A stretch of 63,458 bases of DNA from contig JASCPH010000012.1 in assembly GCA_029959545.1 (NCBI GenBank), forward strand, positions 1-63,458. The letters run 5' to 3'. Shown piece by piece: positions 52,296 to 60,741 of the stretch (position 1 is its first letter; each line of letters starts with the position of its first letter). The notes beneath the pieces are model-generated. The model was given only the letters and a program-made list of their open reading frames with translations, was not told the origin of the DNA and did no database searches. The stretch comes from Microbacteriaceae bacterium PS02066. Its GTDB lineage: Bacteria; Actinomycetota; Actinomycetes; Actinomycetales; Microbacteriaceae. The position numbers were made by a program, and so were the translations under genes.

Positions 52296-52694
52296 GTGAC
52301 CCTCGCACAGCCCCGCCGCATCCATGTGTCCGCCGCGGTCATCCGCGACGCCGACGGAAGGCTCCTGCTCGTGCGCAAGACCGGTACGACCGCGTTCATG
52401 CAGCCCGGCGGCAAGCCGGAGGCCGGCGAGGATGCGGCCATGACGCTCGTCCGCGAGATCCGCGAAGAGCTGGGACTCCGGTTGGATGCCGCTGATCTCG
52501 AACCGCTGGGCTCGTTCGCGGCGGCGGCCGCCAACGAACCGGGGTTCGAAGTGGTGGCCGAGGTGTTCGCCGCCGACATCCGCGACCAGACGCCGGTCGC
52601 CGCGGCCGAGATCGCCGAACTGCGCTGGGTCGGGCCGAACGAGATCAACGAGCTCGAGATCGCGCCTCTCGCGCGCGAGTACTTCCTGCGCTGA
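52296..52694 (+). CDS. NUDIX hydrolase (MutT-like)
   Basis: 132 aa. The NUDIX box begins GGKPEAGEDAAMTLVREIRE and ends ELGL (about 38-61), complete for the GX5EX7REUXEEXGU pattern. The N-terminus HVSAAVIRDADGRLLLVRKT is typical of small MutT-like proteins. GTG 52296 is the start. The gene diverges from the SDR gene across about 50 bp. Substrate unknown. Confidence 0.85.
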   Translation: MTLAQPRRIHVSAAVIRDADGRLLLVRKTGTTAFMQPGGKPEAGEDAAMTLVREIREELGLRLDAADLEPLGSFAAAAANEPGFEVVAEVFAADIRDQTPVAAAEIAELRWVGPNEINELEIAPLAREYFLR

Positions 52695-52695
52695 G

Positions 52696-52734
52696 CCTCG
52701 TCGGCCGCCCGCGGTGAGCGGGAGACCGACGAGG
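52696..52734. terminator. bidirectional terminator between NUDIX and gnd genes
   Basis: CCTCGTCGG (52696-52704) pairs with CCGACGAGG (52726-52734), and inside it CCCGC (52708-52712) pairs with GCGGG (52718-52722). The hairpin fills the 46 bp between the two convergent stop codons. Confidence 0.75.
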
Positions 52735-52740
52735 GGGCTC

Positions 52741-53802
52741 TCACTCCTGGGAGCTGTCGGCCTTGTGTCCGCCGGCTTCGAGCACGTCGCCGGCGGGCAG
52801 CTCCTGGTGACCGCCGAACTGCAGCCGCATTGCGGAGAGCACCTGGTTGGCGAAGTGATCCTCGCCGCGCGAGGCGAAGCGTTCGAACAGGGATGCGGCG
52901 AGCACCGGCGCGGGCACGCCGGTGTCGACGGCGGCCTTGACCGTCCAGCGGCCCTCGCCCGAGTCGGACACCCGGCCGGCGAGGCCGTCGAGGGTCGGGT
53001 TCGCCTGGAGAGCCGCCGCCGTCAGATCCAGCAGCCACGACGAGATCACCGATCCACGACGCCAGAGCTCGGACACCTTCGCGGTGTCGATGTCGAACTG
53101 GTAGAACTCGGGCTCCTCGAGCGGCGCGACCTCGGCGGAGTGGCTGGCCTCGCGCGTTCCCGCATCGGCGTTGTGGAGGATGTTCAGTCCTTCGGCGAGC
53201 GCGGCCATGATGCCGTACTCGATGCCGTTGTGCACCATCTTCACGAAGTGGCCGGCGCCGGAGGGGCCGCAGTGGAGGTAACCCCGCTCCTCGGGGGCCA
53301 GGTCACCGGAGCGCCCGGGGGTGCGCTCAACGTCGCCGACGCCGGGCGCGATGGTTTTCAGGATCGGCTCGATGTGCGTGAACGCCTCATCAGGTCCGCC
53401 GACCATGAGGCAGTAGCCGCGCTCGAGGCCGAACACACCGCCGCTCGTGCCCACGTCGACGTAGTGGATGCCGGTGTCCTTGAGCGCCGCGGCGCGGCGG
53501 ACGTCGTCGCGGTAGTTCGAGTTGCCGCCGTCGATGATGATGTCCCCGGGCTCGAGCACCTCCGCGAGCTGGTCGACGAGGCCTCCCGTGAGGCCGGCGG
53601 GGATCATGAGCCACACGGTGCGCGGGGTCTGCAGCTGGGAGGCGAGTTCGGCGAGCGAGCCCGCACCCGTCGCGCCTTCGGACTCGAGGCCGGCGACCGC
53701 ATCCTGGTTGACGTCGTAGACGACGCAGTCGTGGCCGTCCTTCATGAGTCGACGCACGATGTTGGCGCCCATCCGACCCAGACCGATCATCGCGAGCTGC
53801 AT
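52741..53802 (-). CDS. gnd: 6-phosphogluconate dehydrogenase, decarboxylating (short GndA/YqeC-like form)
   Basis: 353 aa; converts 6-phosphogluconate to ribulose 5-phosphate with NAD(P)+. Rossmann motif IGLGRMGANIVRRL (6-19), then DGGNSNYRDD, substrate-binding VGTSGGVFGLERGY and catalytic Lys in GHFVKMVHNGIEYG. The family's short form (about 300-350 aa) lacks the large C-terminal helical repeat of E. coli Gnd. It is monocistronic; nrdI lies 104 bp upstream in the same direction. Confidence 0.93.
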   Translation of the reverse strand: MQLAMIGLGRMGANIVRRLMKDGHDCVVYDVNQDAVAGLESEGATGAGSLAELASQLQTPRTVWLMIPAGLTGGLVDQLAEVLEPGDIIIDGGNSNYRDDVRRAAALKDTGIHYVDVGTSGGVFGLERGYCLMVGGPDEAFTHIEPILKTIAPGVGDVERTPGRSGDLAPEERGYLHCGPSGAGHFVKMVHNGIEYGIMAALAEGLNILHNADAGTREASHSAEVAPLEEPEFYQFDIDTAKVSELWRRGSVISSWLLDLTAAALQANPTLDGLAGRVSDSGEGRWTVKAAVDTGVPAPVLAASLFERFASRGEDHFANQVLSAMRLQFGGHQELPAGDVLEAGGHKADSSQE

Positions 53803-53906
53803 GGTGTTCCTCGTTCTCTTCCGGCGAGCGCGCCGGCGGCGGCCGGCCCTATCGAGAGTCTAGGGATGCCGACGGCGGCGGGCGCCGATCGCGCGTCGAA
53901 CGCGCG

Positions 53907-54341
53907 TCAGTCGTTCGCCGAATCGAGTGCTGCGTCCATCTGACGCAGGATCTCGGCGCACCGTGCGACGTCCTCGGGGGTTCCTGAGAGCTCGAACTCG
54001 AACACGATGGGGCGCCCGCTGATCTCGGCGAGCTCACGCGCGGCCGCCTGGTAGTAGGCGCCGAAGTTGCGATTGCCCGACCCGATGATGCCGACGAGGC
54101 GCCGGCGGTTGACTGGCGAGCGCAGGAAGGCGCGGACGGGTGCGGGCAGGGTCACCTCGTCGGCGTTGCCCGCCTTGTAGGAGGGCGTCAGCAGGACCCA
54201 GCGACCCGGAGCCTCGCTGCGCCGCACCTCGGGATCAGCGAGATCCCTCACAGGGCGACCGTCGCGAGCAGCCAGGTGCTCGGCGAAGCGGCGCGTGAGG
54301 TTGGACACCGAGGAGTAGTAGTAGACCGGGATCTGGGTCAT
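53907..54341 (-). CDS. nrdI: NrdI flavodoxin-like protein, orphan
   Basis: 144 aa. The NrdI flavodoxin pattern is clear: YYYSSVSNLTRRF (FMN phosphate loop), VLLTPSYKAG, GIIGSGNRNFGAYY and FEFELSGTPEDV. NrdI delivers an oxidant that assembles the Mn tyrosyl radical of class Ib ribonucleotide reductase. nrdH, nrdE and nrdF usually surround it but none is within this window, so the gene stands apart from its partners. Confidence 0.9.
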   Translation of the reverse strand: MTQIPVYYYSSVSNLTRRFAEHLAARDGRPVRDLADPEVRRSEAPGRWVLLTPSYKAGNADEVTLPAPVRAFLRSPVNRRRLVGIIGSGNRNFGAYYQAAARELAEISGRPIVFEFELSGTPEDVARCAEILRQMDAALDSAND

Positions 54342-54423
54342 CTCCCCAGTGTCGCGCGCGACGCGGATGAGGCTTTCTCACGGCACCGGGAATAGTCCGT
54401 CGAGTACCGGGCTTGAGCGCAAC

Positions 54424-55095
54424 ATGGTTGAGAATTCACACATCTCCGTGGCGCCGGTTCCCGCGGCGGAGATCCGGGTTCAGGTGCAGGTGCCGCTCCG
54501 ATTCTCGGACGGCTACACGACCGGTGCCGACGTGCTCACGTTCGACGGCCTCGTCGACGGGAAGGAGCACCTGCTGCTGGGGCTCGGCGACTGGCGGGGT
54601 GCGCTCGAGCGCAGCGCGCTCGGCGGCGACGCACCGCTGGTGCGCCCGCACAGCGAGTGCCTGACGGGAGATGTGTTCGGCTCCGAACGCTGCGACTGCG
54701 GCCCGCAGCTGCGTGAGGCCGTGGAGCGGATCGCCGCAGAGGGCGGTTTCCTGCTCTACCTCCGACAAGAAGGGCGTGGCATCGGCCTGTACGCGAAGCT
54801 CGACGCCTACGCCCTGCAGGATGCGGGGTTGGACACGTACGAGGCGAACCTGGCGTTGGGTCGGGGCGAGGACGAACGCGACTACACCGCCGCGGCACAG
54901 ATGCTCCGCGCCGTCGGCGTCGAGCGCATCCGGCTCCTCAGCAACAACCCCGACAAGGCTGCGCAGCTCGAGGATCTGGGGATCGGGGTGACCGAACGCG
55001 TGCGCACCGCGGTGCATCTGTCCGCGTCGAATGCGCGCTACCTGGCGGCCAAGCGCGATCACACCGCCCACGCCATCGATCTGCCCGCGGCGTGA
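54424..55095 (+). CDS. ribA: GTP cyclohydrolase II
   Basis: 223 aa; opens riboflavin synthesis from GTP. Zinc cysteines C79, C90 and C92 (SECLTGDVFGSERCDCG) and the GTP-handling LRQEGRGIGLYAKLDAY are present. It is monofunctional: no DHBP synthase domain. ATG 54424 is chosen over GTG 54349 because the extra 25 residues are unlike the family. The TGA overlaps the MarR-type gene (55092). No FMN riboswitch is visible upstream. Confidence 0.93.
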   Translation: MVENSHISVAPVPAAEIRVQVQVPLRFSDGYTTGADVLTFDGLVDGKEHLLLGLGDWRGALERSALGGDAPLVRPHSECLTGDVFGSERCDCGPQLREAVERIAAEGGFLLYLRQEGRGIGLYAKLDAYALQDAGLDTYEANLALGRGEDERDYTAAAQMLRAVGVERIRLLSNNPDKAAQLEDLGIGVTERVRTAVHLSASNARYLAAKRDHTAHAIDLPAA

Positions 55096-55583
55096 TGGAC
55101 CCGGTGGCCCGCACTCGAGCGTCGCGGCCGACGCGGTCGCTGACGGACGACGAGATGTCGACGTGGCTTCCGCTGATCCGCCTCGTGCAGCTGCTGCCGC
55201 AGGCCCTCGATCGCAGACTGCGGGATGAGGGGGGCGTCAACCACGCGCACTACGCGATTCTCGTCACCCTCGCCGGGCGCGTCGCTCAACCGGCGACCAT
55301 GACGGACCTCGCCCGCATCGCCGGTCTCAGCCGCTCGCGGCTCAGTCACGCGATCGACGCCCTCGAACGCCGAGGCTGGGTCGAACGCACGACCTGCGGC
55401 GGTGACGGCCGCACCCAGTCGGCCCGGTTGACAGACGCCGGCTGGGACATCCTGCGCCAGGCGGCCCCCGCTCACGTCGAGCAGATCCGCTCGCTCGTCC
55501 TCGACCGGCTCGACGATTCGGAGCGCACGTGCCTCGCCGCCATCGCCGCGAAGCTCGTGCCTGGCGTCGAGGACGCTCTCTAG
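55092..55583 (+). CDS. MarR-family transcriptional regulator
   Basis: 163 aa. The winged helix has MTDLARIAGLSRSRLSHAID (about 67-86) and the wing WVERTTCGGDGRTQSARLTD. Helices at both ends form the dimer. ATG 55092 overlaps the ribA stop, so it is transcribed with ribA. Its regulatory targets cannot be told from the sequence. Confidence 0.92.
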   Translation: MMDPVARTRASRPTRSLTDDEMSTWLPLIRLVQLLPQALDRRLRDEGGVNHAHYAILVTLAGRVAQPATMTDLARIAGLSRSRLSHAIDALERRGWVERTTCGGDGRTQSARLTDAGWDILRQAAPAHVEQIRSLVLDRLDDSERTCLAAIAAKLVPGVEDAL

Positions 55584-56134
55584 CCGCGCCGGGCGGCCTC
55601 GACGCCGCACTTCCACCCGGGCGCCGAGCAGTCGGACGGCGGATGCTCGTCGATGCCCGCCCGCGTCAGGAGCCAGGCGATCAGGGAGTTCGAGTTCCAC
55701 ATGTCGCCGATCCCGAAGACATCGCGACCCCAGACGTAACGGGGTGCGTGCGTCGCATCCTGGATGACCGCGTCGGTCACGGCCTCGCACGTCTCGTGGA
55801 CGCGAGGTGGTCTCGGGGCGAACGCGAGGTCCGGAACGGTGCCGTCGCGCCAGCAGCGGATCTCGTATCGGAAGCACACGCTCAGCCCTAGCACCGGTAG
55901 CCCGACCGGGCCCGTTCCGACGACGCCGCGTGCTGTTCGCGGCCCGCTCCACGCCGGTGCCATCTCGACGACGGACCGCCCCTGACGATCGGTGATCTCG
56001 ATGGCGGCGTGGAGGAGAGTGCGCGCCGCGCGGCCCTCGCGGACCGCGGCCCTCCGCTCCCACAGTCCGCTCGCGCGGCGCACCAGCCAGCCGCCCGCGC
56101 CGACGGGTATCCACCAGACGGCGAGGGTGCTCAC
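55580..56134 (-). CDS. unrecognised protein with N-terminal hydrophobic segment
   Basis: 184 aa from GTG (complement of 56132-56134), overlapping the stop of the membrane gene upstream. A short apolar N-terminus (TLAVWWIPVGAGGWLV) is followed by a mixed domain with DVFGIGDMWNSNSLIAWLL near the end; the block before it (RYVWGRDVFG) and the late Cys residues (DCSAPGWKCG) recall papain-like NlpC/P60-style or DUF-type lipid proteins, without a clear match. It converges with the MarR-type gene, overlapping its last 4 bp. Confidence 0.65.
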   Translation of the reverse strand: MSTLAVWWIPVGAGGWLVRRASGLWERRAAVREGRAARTLLHAAIEITDRQGRSVVEMAPAWSGPRTARGVVGTGPVGLPVLGLSVCFRYEIRCWRDGTVPDLAFAPRPPRVHETCEAVTDAVIQDATHAPRYVWGRDVFGIGDMWNSNSLIAWLLTRAGIDEHPPSDCSAPGWKCGVEAARRG

Positions 56135-56592
56135 GGGATGCTCCGGCACGCTCTCGCCACCGCGAGCGAGACGGGGATGTGCCCGAGCGCGAGGGCGCCG
56201 CTCGCGAGGGCGAGCCAGGGAGCACGGAGCCAGGCGGCTGTCAGCGCGAAGACCAGGACGGGAATGACGGCCATCGGAACCGGGATCACACCCCACGACG
56301 CGTACAGCTCGCGCTTATCGGCGCCGCGGGTGACGAGCGCCACCCACCGTCCGACGTAGAGCGAGGCCGGCAGAGCCACGAGGACTCCCCACGGCCAGCC
56401 TCGCGCGCCGGAGCCCGGAGCGAGGACTGCGGCCCCGAGGCAGCCGACCTGCCCGAGCCGCTCGAGCGCGGTCGACACACGGAGAGCGAGGCGGCGCGGC
56501 GGATCCGGGAGCGTGCCGGGCAGCCGCAGCAGGAGGAGGTTCGGCAGCAGGACGAGTGCCGCGACGACGGTTCCGGCCACCGACACACTCAT
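56131..56592 (-). CDS. small membrane protein of unknown function
   Basis: 153 aa with four hydrophobic segments (VAGTVVAALVLLPNLLLLRL; GCLGAAVLAPGSG; MAVIPVLVFALTAAWL; APWLALASGALALGHIPVSL). ATG 56592 starts just before the first segment. It overlaps the next gene in a GTGA junction and is divergent from the FUSC-like gene. No family recognised. Confidence 0.75.
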   Translation of the reverse strand: MSVSVAGTVVAALVLLPNLLLLRLPGTLPDPPRRLALRVSTALERLGQVGCLGAAVLAPGSGARGWPWGVLVALPASLYVGRWVALVTRGADKRELYASWGVIPVPMAVIPVLVFALTAAWLRAPWLALASGALALGHIPVSLAVARACRSIP

Positions 56593-56676
56593 GGCCGCAC
56601 CGTATCGGCGTCTTCGCACGCGGTGGGGCGCCGGCAGCCGGGAATTGGCAGGGCCTCCCCGGCGTAGCCTGGAGGG

Positions 56677-57702
56677 ATGCGTGAGCGGATGAGGGAGGCG
56701 GGAGTCCGCTTCGTGAGCCTCGCTCCGCACCAGGGTGCTCATCGCGTCGCCCTGCGCGTCGCCGTCTCCGTGGCCGTTCCTCTGCTGGTCCTCTGGGCGA
56801 TCGGCAGGCTCGATCTGAGCGTGTACGCGAGCTTCGGCGCCTTCGCCTCCCTCTACGGCCGGCTCGACGGCTATCGCGACCGCATGCGGATGCAGCTCGC
56901 CGCCGGTGGCGTCCAGGTGACGGCGATGGTTCTCGGAACGACGCTCTCCGTCATCGACGCACCGGATGCGGTGCGGGTGGTGGTCGTCGCGGCGCTCGCC
57001 GCCGGCGTCACGCTGATCGCGCACGCGTACCGCTGGCATCCGCCGGGCGCGCTGTTCGCGGTGTTCGCCGCCGGCGCGTGTGCGACGCTCCCGGCGACCG
57101 CGCACACGCTCGCCGAGGGGGCGCTCGTGGGAGCGGCGAGTGCGGGCTTCGCCGTCGCGGTGACGGTGCTGATCGCAATCGCACGCGGAGGACTGATGGT
57201 GCCCTCCGCGCCGAAGGTCCGCGAGCGCCGCACGGTCGCCGCCGAGATGGCCGTGACGGTGGGCGTGGGCTCGCTGTTCGCCGGAATCGTCGGGCTGGCG
57301 CTGGTCGGCACCCACTGGTACTGGGCGATGGTCGCGGCCGTCGCTGCGCTGGGCGGCGCGAGTACGACCGCCCGGATCGTGCGAGGCGCCCAGCGGCTGA
57401 TCGGCACCTGTGTCGGCATCCTCCTGGCTGCGGCGCTTCTCATGCTGCCGCTGCCGCCGCTGGCGGTGCTTGCGATCGCCATCGCCCTGCAGGTGTGCGC
57501 GGAGCTCTTCGTGGGACGCAACTACGGACTCGCGATGGTCTTCATCACCCCGCTCGCCCTGCTCATGATCGAGCTCGCCGTGCCGGTCGACCCGGGCCTG
57601 CTGCTGCGCGACCGGGTGGTCGACACGCTGCTCGGTGTGGCTGTGGGGACGGCTGTCGCGGTCGTCTCGGCGGCGGTTCGCCGACGGCGGGCACGGGCCT
57701 AG
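56677..57702 (+). CDS. FUSC-family inner-membrane protein
   Basis: 341 aa. Two blocks of about five membrane segments each (60-165 and 195-340), the second with YGLAMVFITPLALLMIEL and a basic RRRRARA end. This is the pattern of the fusaric-acid-resistance-like FUSC domain proteins, possible efflux or envelope components. It lies just upstream of an aldo/keto reductase gene. Confidence 0.8.
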   Translation: MRERMREAGVRFVSLAPHQGAHRVALRVAVSVAVPLLVLWAIGRLDLSVYASFGAFASLYGRLDGYRDRMRMQLAAGGVQVTAMVLGTTLSVIDAPDAVRVVVVAALAAGVTLIAHAYRWHPPGALFAVFAAGACATLPATAHTLAEGALVGAASAGFAVAVTVLIAIARGGLMVPSAPKVRERRTVAAEMAVTVGVGSLFAGIVGLALVGTHWYWAMVAAVAALGGASTTARIVRGAQRLIGTCVGILLAAALLMLPLPPLAVLAIAIALQVCAELFVGRNYGLAMVFITPLALLMIELAVPVDPGLLLRDRVVDTLLGVAVGTAVAVVSAAVRRRRARA

Positions 57703-57712
57703 GCTGGAGCGC

Positions 57713-58705
57713 ATGCAGCAGCGTCCGCTTGGCAACACCGGCAGGTCCGTCTCCGCGCTGGGGCTGGGGACGTGGCAACTGGGAGCGGACTGGGGCGAGG
57801 TCGACGAGGCCGATGCGCTGGCCGTGCTCACCACGGCGGCGGATGGCGGCGTCACCCTCTTCGACACCGCCGATGTCTACGGCGATGGACGTTCCGAGCA
57901 GCTGATCGGACGCTTCCTCCGCGAGCGGGGCGCGCATGAGATCACGGTCGCGACGAAGATGGGGCGGCGTCTGCCGCAGGAGAAGGCGAACTATTCGCCC
58001 GAGAACTTCCGCGCCTGGACCGACCGCTCCCGCCGCAATCTCGGCGTCGACACGCTCGATCTGGTGCAGCTGCACTGCCCGCCCTCGAGCGTGATCGACG
58101 ACGCGTCTAGCTACGACGAGTTGGAGCGGCTGGTCGAAGACGGTGCCATCGCGGCGTATGGCGTGTCCGTCGAGACGAGCGCCCAGGCACTCAGCGCCAT
58201 CTCCCGACCCGGCGTCACGAACGTCCAGATCATCCTCAACCCCTTCCGGCTGAAACCGCTCGACGAGGTGCTGCCCGCGGCCGCGGATGCGGGCGTCGCG
58301 ATCTTCGCACGCGTGCCGCTGGCGTCCGGTCTGCTCAGCGGTCGCTACACGAGCCAGACGCGATTCGCCGCCGACGACCACCGCAATTACAACCGTCAGG
58401 GCGAGGCGTTCGACCGCGGCGAGACGTTCTCGGGAGTCGACTACGAGGAGGGGCTCGCTGCGGCGGACGAACTCGCCCGGGCACTGGGGGAGGGGGTGTC
58501 TCTCCCGGCCGCCGTTCTCGCCTGGATCGCGGCGCTGCCCGGCGTCACGAGTGTGATCCCCGGCGCGCGCACGAGAGCGCAGGCGCAGGCCAACACGGAC
58601 GCCGCCGAGCTCCTCGACGGCGGGTTCGATCTCGATGCGTTCGACGCCGTCGTCCGCGACGTGTACGACCGGCGCCTGCGGGCCGAGATCCACCCGCACT
58701 GGTGA
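57713..58705 (+). CDS. aldo/keto reductase
   Basis: 330 aa TIM-barrel NADPH oxidoreductase. The catalytic tetrad is visible: Asp and Tyr in LFDTADVYGDGRSEQ, Lys in VATKMGRRLP, His in LVQLHCPPSS; the cofactor end has VIPGARTRAQAQANTDA. Members reduce aldehydes or sugar carbonyls; substrate unknown. ATG 57713 begins the usual QQRPLGNTGRSVSALGLGTW block. The stop overlaps the next ATG (58702). Confidence 0.92.
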   Translation: MQQRPLGNTGRSVSALGLGTWQLGADWGEVDEADALAVLTTAADGGVTLFDTADVYGDGRSEQLIGRFLRERGAHEITVATKMGRRLPQEKANYSPENFRAWTDRSRRNLGVDTLDLVQLHCPPSSVIDDASSYDELERLVEDGAIAAYGVSVETSAQALSAISRPGVTNVQIILNPFRLKPLDEVLPAAADAGVAIFARVPLASGLLSGRYTSQTRFAADDHRNYNRQGEAFDRGETFSGVDYEEGLAAADELARALGEGVSLPAAVLAWIAALPGVTSVIPGARTRAQAQANTDAAELLDGGFDLDAFDAVVRDVYDRRLRAEIHPHW

Positions 58706-59109
58706 CCGCCGGCCGTCGCCGCATCGTCGCGAGCATCGCCGCCGCGGCCACGGTCGCGGCCGGGCTCGGTGTGCACCGCTTCGCGCCGGACGGTGCGCCG
58801 AGCGACATCGCGGGCGACGCGCTGTATGCGCTGCTCCTGTATCTGCTCGCCGTCGTGCTGGTTCCGCGCCGCGCGGTCTGGGTGCCGGCGGTCATCGCCT
58901 GGGTGTGGTGCACGACGATCGAGCTGTTCCAGCTCACCGGTCTGCCCCTCGCATGGGGTGAAGCCGCCCCACCGCTCATGCTTGTGCTCGGCACCGTGTT
59001 CGACGCCAGGGATCTCGTCGTCTACGCCGTGACGGTGCTCGCGGCAGCCGCAGTCGACCGACTCTCCGGCGCGGCTCTTCGGCGCGCGAGGCGCGGGCGC
59101 GGAGCATGA
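58702..59109 (+). CDS. DUF2809-like small membrane protein
   Basis: 135 aa with four hydrophobic segments. GDALYALLLYLLAVVLVP and WCTTIELFQLTGLPLAW followed by LGTVFDARDLVVYAVTV match the DUF2809 pattern (VanZ-like). It overlaps both neighbours by 4 bp. Function unknown. Confidence 0.8.
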   Translation: MTAGRRRIVASIAAAATVAAGLGVHRFAPDGAPSDIAGDALYALLLYLLAVVLVPRRAVWVPAVIAWVWCTTIELFQLTGLPLAWGEAAPPLMLVLGTVFDARDLVVYAVTVLAAAAVDRLSGAALRRARRGRGA

Positions 59110-59900
59110 CGGGCATGGGGATCCGGATCGCTGTCGTCATCCCGTGCCGCGACGACGCCGAGATGCTCGCCGCGTGTCTGCGTGCGCTCGCAGCGCAGCA
59201 GCGCCCGGCCGACCGCATCATCGTCGTCGACAACGCGAGCAGCGACGACTCGGCGGCGGTGGCGCGCGCCGCGGGCGCCGAGGTCATCGTCGAGTCCGTG
59301 GTCGGTATCTGGCCCGCCGCCGCCGCGGGGTACGACGCCGCCTCGACGGATGCCGACGTGATCGCGAGGCTCGATGCGGACTCGCGTCCCCACCCGGACT
59401 GGCTTCTGCGCATCGACCGTGCTTTCGCCGACGACACGGGTCTCGGTGTGCTGACCGGCGGTGCCGAGTTCTACGGTTCCACTCGCCTCGTGCACTACCT
59501 CGGCGAGCACTGGTACATCGGCGGGGGACGCTTCTGGATCAACCTCTGGCTGGGGATCCCCCTGGTGTTCGGATCGAACTTCGCCATGCGCACGGGTGTC
59601 TGGGCGCGCGTGCGAGATCAGGTACGTCGCGATGATGCGCGCGTGCACGACGACCTGGATCTCACGATCCACCTCCGACGCGACGACGGCGTGCGGTGGG
59701 ACCGGCAGCTGCGCATGCCCGTCTCGTCGCGTCCGCTCGTACACGCGGGCGGGCTGGCCGAGCGTCTGGGCAAGGTGCTCACCACCTTCGCGGCGAGCTG
59801 GCCGCGCGGCCGCTTCCGCGCCGCCGTCCGCCCGCCGGTGCGCTCACGGCGCCTGGGGAAACGCGCCGGTGCGAGCGGCTCGGGTCCTACGCTGGGCTGA
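59106..59900 (+). CDS. glycosyltransferase family 2 protein
   Basis: 264 aa GT-A fold. Nucleotide-sugar binding starts at IAVVIPCRDDAEMLAACLRA, with IIVVDNASSDDS, the DxD-like metal site RLDADSRPHPDW and a later acidic block DDLDLTIHLRRD. The donor and acceptor are not predictable. A basic tail ends the protein. It overlaps DUF2809 and the next gene (ATG 59900). Confidence 0.88.
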   Translation: MTGMGIRIAVVIPCRDDAEMLAACLRALAAQQRPADRIIVVDNASSDDSAAVARAAGAEVIVESVVGIWPAAAAGYDAASTDADVIARLDADSRPHPDWLLRIDRAFADDTGLGVLTGGAEFYGSTRLVHYLGEHWYIGGGRFWINLWLGIPLVFGSNFAMRTGVWARVRDQVRRDDARVHDDLDLTIHLRRDDGVRWDRQLRMPVSSRPLVHAGGLAERLGKVLTTFAASWPRGRFRAAVRPPVRSRRLGKRAGASGSGPTLG

Positions 59901-60199
59901 TGCACTTCACGTTCCGGGCGCCGCTGTTCCGATGGGAAGCTCGCCGGGATGCCGATTGGTTCTTCGTCGCGCTGCCCGCCGACGAGAGCGAGATGATCCG
60001 AGAGGTGCCGCGTCCGCCGAGCGGGTTCGGAGCGGTGCGGGTGGCGGTGGAGGTCGCCGGCGTCTCGTGGCGCACGTCGGTCTTCCCGGATGCGGGCAGC
60101 GGCACGTATCACCTCCCGGTCAAGCGCGCCGTGCGGGAGGCGGCCGCAGCCGGCGAGGGCGACGAGATCGCGGTCGAGCTGACGGTCCTGGACGCGTGA
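59900..60199 (+). CDS. DUF1905 domain protein
   Basis: 99 aa small beta-barrel: FRAPLFRWEARRDADWFFVA at the start, FGAVRVAVEVAGVSWRTSVF in the middle and YHLPVKRAVREAAA at the end, matching DUF1905. The ATG shares one base with the glycosyltransferase stop. Function unknown. Confidence 0.85.
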   Translation: MHFTFRAPLFRWEARRDADWFFVALPADESEMIREVPRPPSGFGAVRVAVEVAGVSWRTSVFPDAGSGTYHLPVKRAVREAAAAGEGDEIAVELTVLDA

Positions 60200-60200
60200 C

Positions 60201-60680
60201 ATGGACCCCGCCGGACTCGCGCTGCTGGTCGCCTACGGTGCTCTGGCCGTCCTGAGTGTCGCGCTCGCGGTGATCGATGTGCGCACGCACCGCCTTCCCA
60301 ACGCGCTCGTGCTCCCGGCGTATCCCTTCCTCCTCGCGGCTCTCGCGCTCGCGTCGTTCGCCCGCGCAGACATGCTCCCGTTCGTCCAGGCGGTCGTGGG
60401 CGGCGCGATCGCTTTCGTCTTCTACCTCCTGCTGCGCCTCGTGCAGCCCCGAGGGATGGGAGGCGGCGACGTGAAGCTGGCGGGCCTGCTCGGCATCGCG
60501 CTGGGGTATCTCGGGTGGGATGCGCTGTTGCTGGGGCTGTTCGCCGGCTTCCTGCTCGGGGGCCTCTTCAGCGTGGGACTGGTGCTCTCGCGTCGCGGCG
60601 GGCGTCGGACCCGCATTCCGTTCGGTCCGTGGATGCTGCTCGGTGCGTGGATCGTGATCGCGACCACCGCGCTGACCTAG
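60201..60680 (+). CDS. A24-family prepilin peptidase (short form)
   Basis: 159 aa polytopic aspartyl protease with about five membrane segments. The two catalytic Asp motifs are DVRTHRLPNALVLP (about residue 25) and GMGGGDVKLAGLLG (about residue 90). The N-terminal methylase and zinc domain of full PilD is missing, as in Tad/Flp-type CpaA peptidases. No pilin genes are in the window. Confidence 0.85.
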   Translation: MDPAGLALLVAYGALAVLSVALAVIDVRTHRLPNALVLPAYPFLLAALALASFARADMLPFVQAVVGGAIAFVFYLLLRLVQPRGMGGGDVKLAGLLGIALGYLGWDALLLGLFAGFLLGGLFSVGLVLSRRGGRRTRIPFGPWMLLGAWIVIATTALT

Positions 60681-60741
60681 GGATGCAGCCGGCCGCTGTC
60701 AACCGAGGGGTGTTGAAGAGCGCGAACGCTAGCCTGGTGCC

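Noticed and set aside
54349..54423. Longer RibA start at GTG 54349
   Set aside because: The extra 25 residues are low-complexity and outside the family's usual N-terminus.
54342..54423. Possible FMN riboswitch before ribA
   Set aside because: Only about 80 bp separate nrdI and ribA; the RFN element's conserved blocks are not present.
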